From: CF-167 sp963695195
Lineage (GTDB): Bacteria; Chloroflexota; Limnocylindria; QHBO01
Assembly (NCBI GenBank): GCA_963695195.1
Contig: CAVOGE010000007.1
Location: 1,803,268 to 1,867,267 of the forward strand
Length of the DNA: 64,000 bases
Reading direction: 5' to 3'
The notes under the pieces were generated by a model that did no database searches, was not told the DNA's origin, and saw only the letters and a program-made list of their open reading frames with translations. How positions within the stretch are numbered: the first letter of the stretch is position 1; each line of letters begins with the position of its first letter. The translations under genes and the position numbers were made by a program. This document shows positions 61,134 to 64,000 of this stretch, piece by piece.

Positions 61134-61361
61134 CGGCCAATTGTGGCGCCCCTGCAACGGTGGTGCGCCGTGAACGGGGTGCCGACACACCCGGCCCCGC
61201 CGCGGAGGCACAGCCCGAGGCGCCATCGGCCCGCCAATGGCGGGACATTCGACACTTCCCCACCTTCTGAGATCGGACGATTCTTGGAGCACGCGGGGGC
61301 CTGTCTGGCGGTGCCGCCGGTGCAGCCATCGGGCCTGCCGCAGCGGAAGGAGGCAGCCGAA

Positions 61362-61814
61362 ATGACGCGCGTGCTTGTCGTCCACCACGACGTTGACATC
61401 GCCGACATCGAGGCCGATGGGCTCCGACGCATGGGCTACGAGGTGGATCAGTGCGCCGGGCCGGCGGGCGGCGGCGAGTGCCCGGTGATGCGCGGGCTGC
61501 CCTGCTGGCAGGTCGACCTGGCCGATGTGCTCGTGTATGACGTCTGGGCGGCCGGCGACGACGGGGCCGAACTCCTCGAAGATATCCGCAGGCTCTACCC
61601 CGACATTCCGGTGGTCATGACGTCCGGCGGTCTCATGCTCAACTGGGAGCAGACGCACGGCGAACACCCTGTGACGCCCGCCAACGGCCCGCCGAATCCC
61701 AGCCTGCTGGCTGCCGCCGTCGAGGCAGCGCTCCGCTCGGCCCGATCTCACCCGGCGCGGACGCCGGCCGCTACGCCTGAGCCAGTGGCGGCCGCCCAGG
61801 GACCCCGCTGGTAG
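61362..61814 (+). CDS. atypical receiver-like protein with three Cys
   Basis: A 150-aa protein with a CheY-like start (MTRVLVVHHDVDIADIEADG), the likely phospho-acceptor Asp in VLVYDVWAAGDDGAELLEDI and the switch Thr in IPVVMTSGG. The acidic pair of normal receivers (DD) reads HHD, and the conserved Lys is not evident. An insert contains Cys in CAGPAGGGECPVMRGLPCW, not usual in receivers. There is no output domain; the C-terminus is Ala/Pro-rich. AAGGAGG precedes the ATG. It may sense redox or metal rather than phosphate, which is inference. Confidence 0.65.
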   Translation: MTRVLVVHHDVDIADIEADGLRRMGYEVDQCAGPAGGGECPVMRGLPCWQVDLADVLVYDVWAAGDDGAELLEDIRRLYPDIPVVMTSGGLMLNWEQTHGEHPVTPANGPPNPSLLAAAVEAALRSARSHPARTPAATPEPVAAAQGPRW

Positions 61815-61844
61815 GTCCGGGCGTACGGGGGGGGCGCGGACGCA

Positions 61845-61873
61845 GGTGAGGGCCGCTTTGAGCGACCCTCACC
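61845..61873. terminator. bidirectional hairpin between convergent genes
   Basis: GGTGAGGG/CCCTCACC (8 bp) with an inner CGCT/AGCG around TTG. It lies between the receiver-like gene (stop 61814) and the convergent secreted-protein gene (stop 61894). Confidence 0.7.
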
Positions 61874-61893
61874 CCTGATGCCGCCTTCAGCCG

Positions 61894-62703
61894 CTAACGC
61901 AGCTTGACGATCTGCTCCCTGAAGTCGTAGCCGCAGTCGAACGCGCCGCACGCATATCCCACCGTCACGGAGGCGGTGTGGCCGCCCTTGAACTTGCCGT
62001 TGGAGCCAAAGACCTCGGCACTCCAGGGCTGTGCCGTCCCGTCACACGTCACGCCGTCAAAGGAGACGTAGCCCCAACCGGTGATCGTGAAGCGGCCCAC
62101 ATTCTGGGTGAGCTGGACTTCGATACTCGCCCAGAACGCTTCGCCAGTGCAGCTGAAGCTGCCGCTGATCGTGGCAGACCCTGAGCGCTTGTTGAACTGC
62201 CCGATCGGGTTGACCGCGAGTTCGACCGTCGGAGGAGGCGGCAGCACATCGATGGTGACGTTGAGCGTGCCACCGTTCCCGACGCCGTCGTACTGGTCGT
62301 CGAATACCAGAATCGCATACGTCTGCCCGCTGAGGGCCTGGAAGTACGTGCCGCCGGCACCGCAGTTCTCGATTGAGAAGCTGCTCGGACTCCCCGTGAC
62401 AACAATCACGCCGGCCGAGTAGTCCGAGGCCGACACGTCGACCAGGACGTAACCATCCGTGCTCGCCGTCAGCTCGAACCACACGCTGGCGTCGGTGACC
62501 GGCGCGCCGCAGTCGGCATTGGCCTCCACATCGTCGATGTCACTGGTGGCTTCCGTCGTGTCGATCGAGTCGCTGAATGGGAGTGACCCGATCACGATCC
62601 GATCGGAATAGGCGTCGTGTGCCGGTGCTGCTGCCAGCGCCGGGGCGGCGAAGGCGAGGCTCGACAGGGTGACAAGGCTGATGAGGACCATTAGACGCTT
62701 CAT
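61894..62703 (-). CDS. secreted protein of unknown function
   Basis: A 269-aa protein with a clear signal peptide (LMVLISLVTLSSLAFAAPAL, cleavage near ALAAAPAHD). A pre-peptidase-type beta domain follows (DASVWFELTASTDGYVLVDV, then SGQTYAILVFDDQYDGVGNG), then a second beta domain with three or four Cys (ISGSFSCTGEAFWASIEVQL, then YACGAFDCGYDFREQIVKLR). Disulfides are likely. Exported, soluble and probably extracellular. AAGGGG precedes the ATG. Confidence 0.78.
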   Translation of the reverse strand: MKRLMVLISLVTLSSLAFAAPALAAAPAHDAYSDRIVIGSLPFSDSIDTTEATSDIDDVEANADCGAPVTDASVWFELTASTDGYVLVDVSASDYSAGVIVVTGSPSSFSIENCGAGGTYFQALSGQTYAILVFDDQYDGVGNGGTLNVTIDVLPPPPTVELAVNPIGQFNKRSGSATISGSFSCTGEAFWASIEVQLTQNVGRFTITGWGYVSFDGVTCDGTAQPWSAEVFGSNGKFKGGHTASVTVGYACGAFDCGYDFREQIVKLR

Positions 62704-62836
62704 GACACACCCCTTGTGGTCTGTGCGCATCGGGCGCCGCCAACGGCAGCGTCCATGCGCAACCGATCCTGCAGGAGTGGAGGTGCGGCCCGGCTACGGC
62801 GAGACTGCGGCGGGACTGCGGTGCAGGGCAGCGAGA

Positions 62837-62864
62837 GGCCCCTCCGGCAATGCCGAGAGGGGCC
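62837..62864. terminator. long GC-rich hairpin in the 62704-62977 gap
   Basis: GGCCCCTC/GAGGGGCC with an inner CGGC/GCCG stem around AAT and a single bulged A. It could end transcription from either side. No T-run follows on the plus strand, so orientation is unclear. Confidence 0.5.
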
Positions 62865-62882
62865 GATTCGTGCTCAGACGTC

Positions 62883-62905
62883 TGGTCGGGGCGAAAGGAT
62901 TCAAC
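62883..62905 (-). other. 23-bp fragment resembling a tRNA 3' end
   Basis: On the minus strand it reads GTTGAATCCTTT CGCCCCG A CCA: T-loop-like TTGAAT, then CCTTT, then an acceptor strand, discriminator A and CCA, as in many tRNA-Pro genes. No 5' part of a tRNA lies nearby, so it is not a functional tRNA. It may be an attachment-site remnant of an integrated element, or chance. Confidence 0.35.
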
Positions 62906-62977
62906 CCGGCCGGTACCACATGCCGAATCGTGGTGCCGCCAGCCGTCCTTGCGGCTATTGCAGTCTAGAGGGATCGT

Positions 62978-63640
62978 TCAGGTATGCGGTCTGCATGGCC
63001 AGCCAGAGCGTTCGCGGGCGTTCGTCCTGTCGTCTCTACGATCAGATTGGCTGACCAGTCGTCCCCAGTAACCACCGGCATTCGGCACTACGGCTGCCGG
63101 CATTGCCGCCGGTCCCGCTCGTTGCTGCGATCTACCCGTTCCCAGGTCCTTCTTGGCCGCGTCCAAGAAGGCCGCTCTCGCTCGTTCGTAGGCCGCGAGC
63201 GGTTCGTCCAACTTCTTGCTAGCCCAGTTGAACCACTCGTCCGCACTCCTCCATCCCGAGTCCCAGGCGAAGCGGTCAGCCGACACGAGGGCGCCATAGA
63301 TGGCTACGGCAGCCTCACCCACCTCCTGACGGCGCGCCAGCAGCGAGATCTCGGCGTCGAAGTGGCTGATCGGGTCGGTCGTGCCGAGGACCGGCGGCGG
63401 ATCGTCGCTCTCGCCAGCCAAGTGGCTCACTACGGCGTCGTGCTGGCGCTTGAGGATGCGGACGTGCTCGTCGGATTCGCGCAGTAGCGTCGAGTAGCGT
63501 TCCATGCGCAGGTCTATGAATCGGGTCCGGTCGGCGTAGGCATGACGCATTGACTGCAACCAGAAAGTGCCGACCGTCGCGACGATGGCCGCCACCACGC
63601 CGCCCAGCAGACCCACGGCGAACGTCTCCAAGGGCGTCAT
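62978..63640 (-). CDS. single-pass membrane protein of unknown function
   Basis: A 220-aa protein with an N-terminal helix (FAVGLLGGVVAAIVATVGTFW) followed by a helical, charged domain (FIDLRMERYSTLLRESDEHV, then ISLLARRQEVGEAAVAIYGA, then AAYERARAAFLDAAKKDLG). The pattern resembles small 'hypothetical' proteins common in mobile or variable regions. The ATG at 63640 has CAGACT 6 nt upstream. No family recognised. Confidence 0.6.
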   Translation of the reverse strand: MTPLETFAVGLLGGVVAAIVATVGTFWLQSMRHAYADRTRFIDLRMERYSTLLRESDEHVRILKRQHDAVVSHLAGESDDPPPVLGTTDPISHFDAEISLLARRQEVGEAAVAIYGALVSADRFAWDSGWRSADEWFNWASKKLDEPLAAYERARAAFLDAAKKDLGTGRSQQRAGPAAMPAAVVPNAGGYWGRLVSQSDRRDDRTNARERSGWPCRPHT

Positions 63641-63703
63641 GCGCCAAGTCTGGCACACCCATTGCGTCTGGTCAGCCAAGGCGAGCCGCTCTAGGTTCGC
63701 GCG

Positions 63704-63976
63704 TTAACCTCGCCCTGGGTCCGCCCGCTCTGTCGCATCAATCTCCTGGCGTAGCTCGTCTGGCAGCGGGACGAGCGTCGCGTCGACCAATATGGTAGGC
63801 ATCCGAGCGCACAGCGTAGGCGAGGCGTAGCTCGCCGTCATGCCAGACGAGGACGATACGAGAGAGATCCGTTTCACGACGCAGCGCATACGCGACCAGG
63901 TCGTCCAGGCCTGTAGCTGGCCATCGAAAAGCGCGTCGACGTCTCGGGACGTCGGATTGGAGATAATGACGAGCAC
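63704..63976 (-). CDS. hypothetical ORF at the window edge, reading frame uncertain
   Basis: 90 codons. The N-terminal part (LVIISNPTSRDVDALFDG) and the C-terminal part (LVPLPDELRQEIDATERADP) look protein-like, but the middle is Ser/Thr-rich and unconvincing. Another frame across the middle reads TGLDDLVAYALRRETDLSR and then IVLVWHDGELRLAYAVRSDA, which looks better. The true product may be split by two compensating single-base shifts, or the ORF may be spurious. The start may lie outside the window. Confidence 0.3.
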   Translation of the reverse strand: MLVIISNPTSRDVDALFDGQLQAWTTWSRMRCVVKRISLVSSSSGMTASYASPTLCARMPTILVDATLVPLPDELRQEIDATERADPGRG

Positions 63977-64000
63977 CTCGAGCGGTCGACCGGCTGTCGC

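Overview
The window is GC-rich bacterial DNA, densely packed with genes on both strands and with almost no non-coding space. Several features together suggest a Chloroflexota genome, perhaps of the Limnocylindria/Ellin6529 type: a DUF951 protein, tandem DUF881 proteins, a membrane-anchored peptidase-MA protein, an EtfD-type ETF:menaquinone oxidoreductase, DUF3090, LigD, otsA/otsB, and two tRNAs with encoded CCA. This assignment is inference from gene content, and a deep actinobacterial or Dormibacterota-like lineage is not excluded. Many first genes of transcription units have a TAnnnT -10-like hexamer only 6-8 nt before the start codon, as expected for leaderless mRNAs. Genes inside operons are joined by GTGA/ATGA stop-start overlaps.

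Layout. 1-4987 (minus): thrS (cut by the window edge), phenylacetyl-CoA epoxidase genes paaDCBA, a DUF2255 protein, a PRC-barrel-like protein and a lipid kinase. 5027-10327: a membrane-anchored sulfite-oxidase-type molybdoenzyme with a frameshift, a hydrolase, ASCH and CADD/TenA-like proteins, a His-rich protein, the decayed remnant of a YpfJ-type zinc peptidase, and a YdeI-like protein. 10335-19127: envelope proteins, a sulfatase-fold membrane protein, typA, a phosphatase, DUF3090 and an XRE-TPR regulator. A 12-codon ORF with a strong Shine-Dalgarno site lies in the divergent gap upstream of that regulator. 19421-25218: LigD, a HAD phosphatase, a class V aminotransferase, an HD-domain protein and a TfoX-N protein, followed by tRNA-Val(GAC). 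25367-36475 (minus): a cupin and a small protein, then a nine-gene tightly coupled operon (peptide-type solute-binding protein, peptidase MA, two DUF881, TldD, TldE, DUF951, MFS, amidohydrolase).

36497-43248: a plus-strand redox/envelope group (cupredoxin-like lipoprotein, a fenitrothion-hydrolase-family membrane protein with a Cys cluster, CcdA, SMR transporter), tRNA-Arg(CCT), a glutaredoxin-like protein, a cupredoxin lipoprotein, an MBL-fold enzyme and a DUF308 gene. The DUF308 gene lies between a partial duplicate of the dcd 3' end and dcd itself. 43288-52179 (minus): dcd, nrdR, EtfAB, an acyl-CoA dehydrogenase, a GSA-type aminotransferase, an Lrp regulator and EtfD. Together these oxidise acyl-CoA and pass electrons to the quinone pool. 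52232-58260 (minus): molybdenum-cofactor genes (a moaC-mog fusion and moeA), a site-2 protease, small membrane proteins, a guanine-deaminase-like enzyme and a SemiSWEET. 58505-64000: a cold-shock protein with a structured leader, convergent otsA (frameshifted near its end) and otsB, an unusual Cys-containing receiver-like protein, a secreted protein, a fragment resembling a tRNA 3' end, and two hypothetical genes.

Most promising for novelty: the 12-codon ORF beside the XRE-TPR regulator, which has the layout of a peptide-sensing (RRNPP-type) system; the widespread leaderless promoter layout; the dcd duplication around DUF308; and the Cys-cluster membrane protein and Cys-rich receiver. Two probable single-base frameshifts (molybdoenzyme, otsA) could be real or sequence errors.
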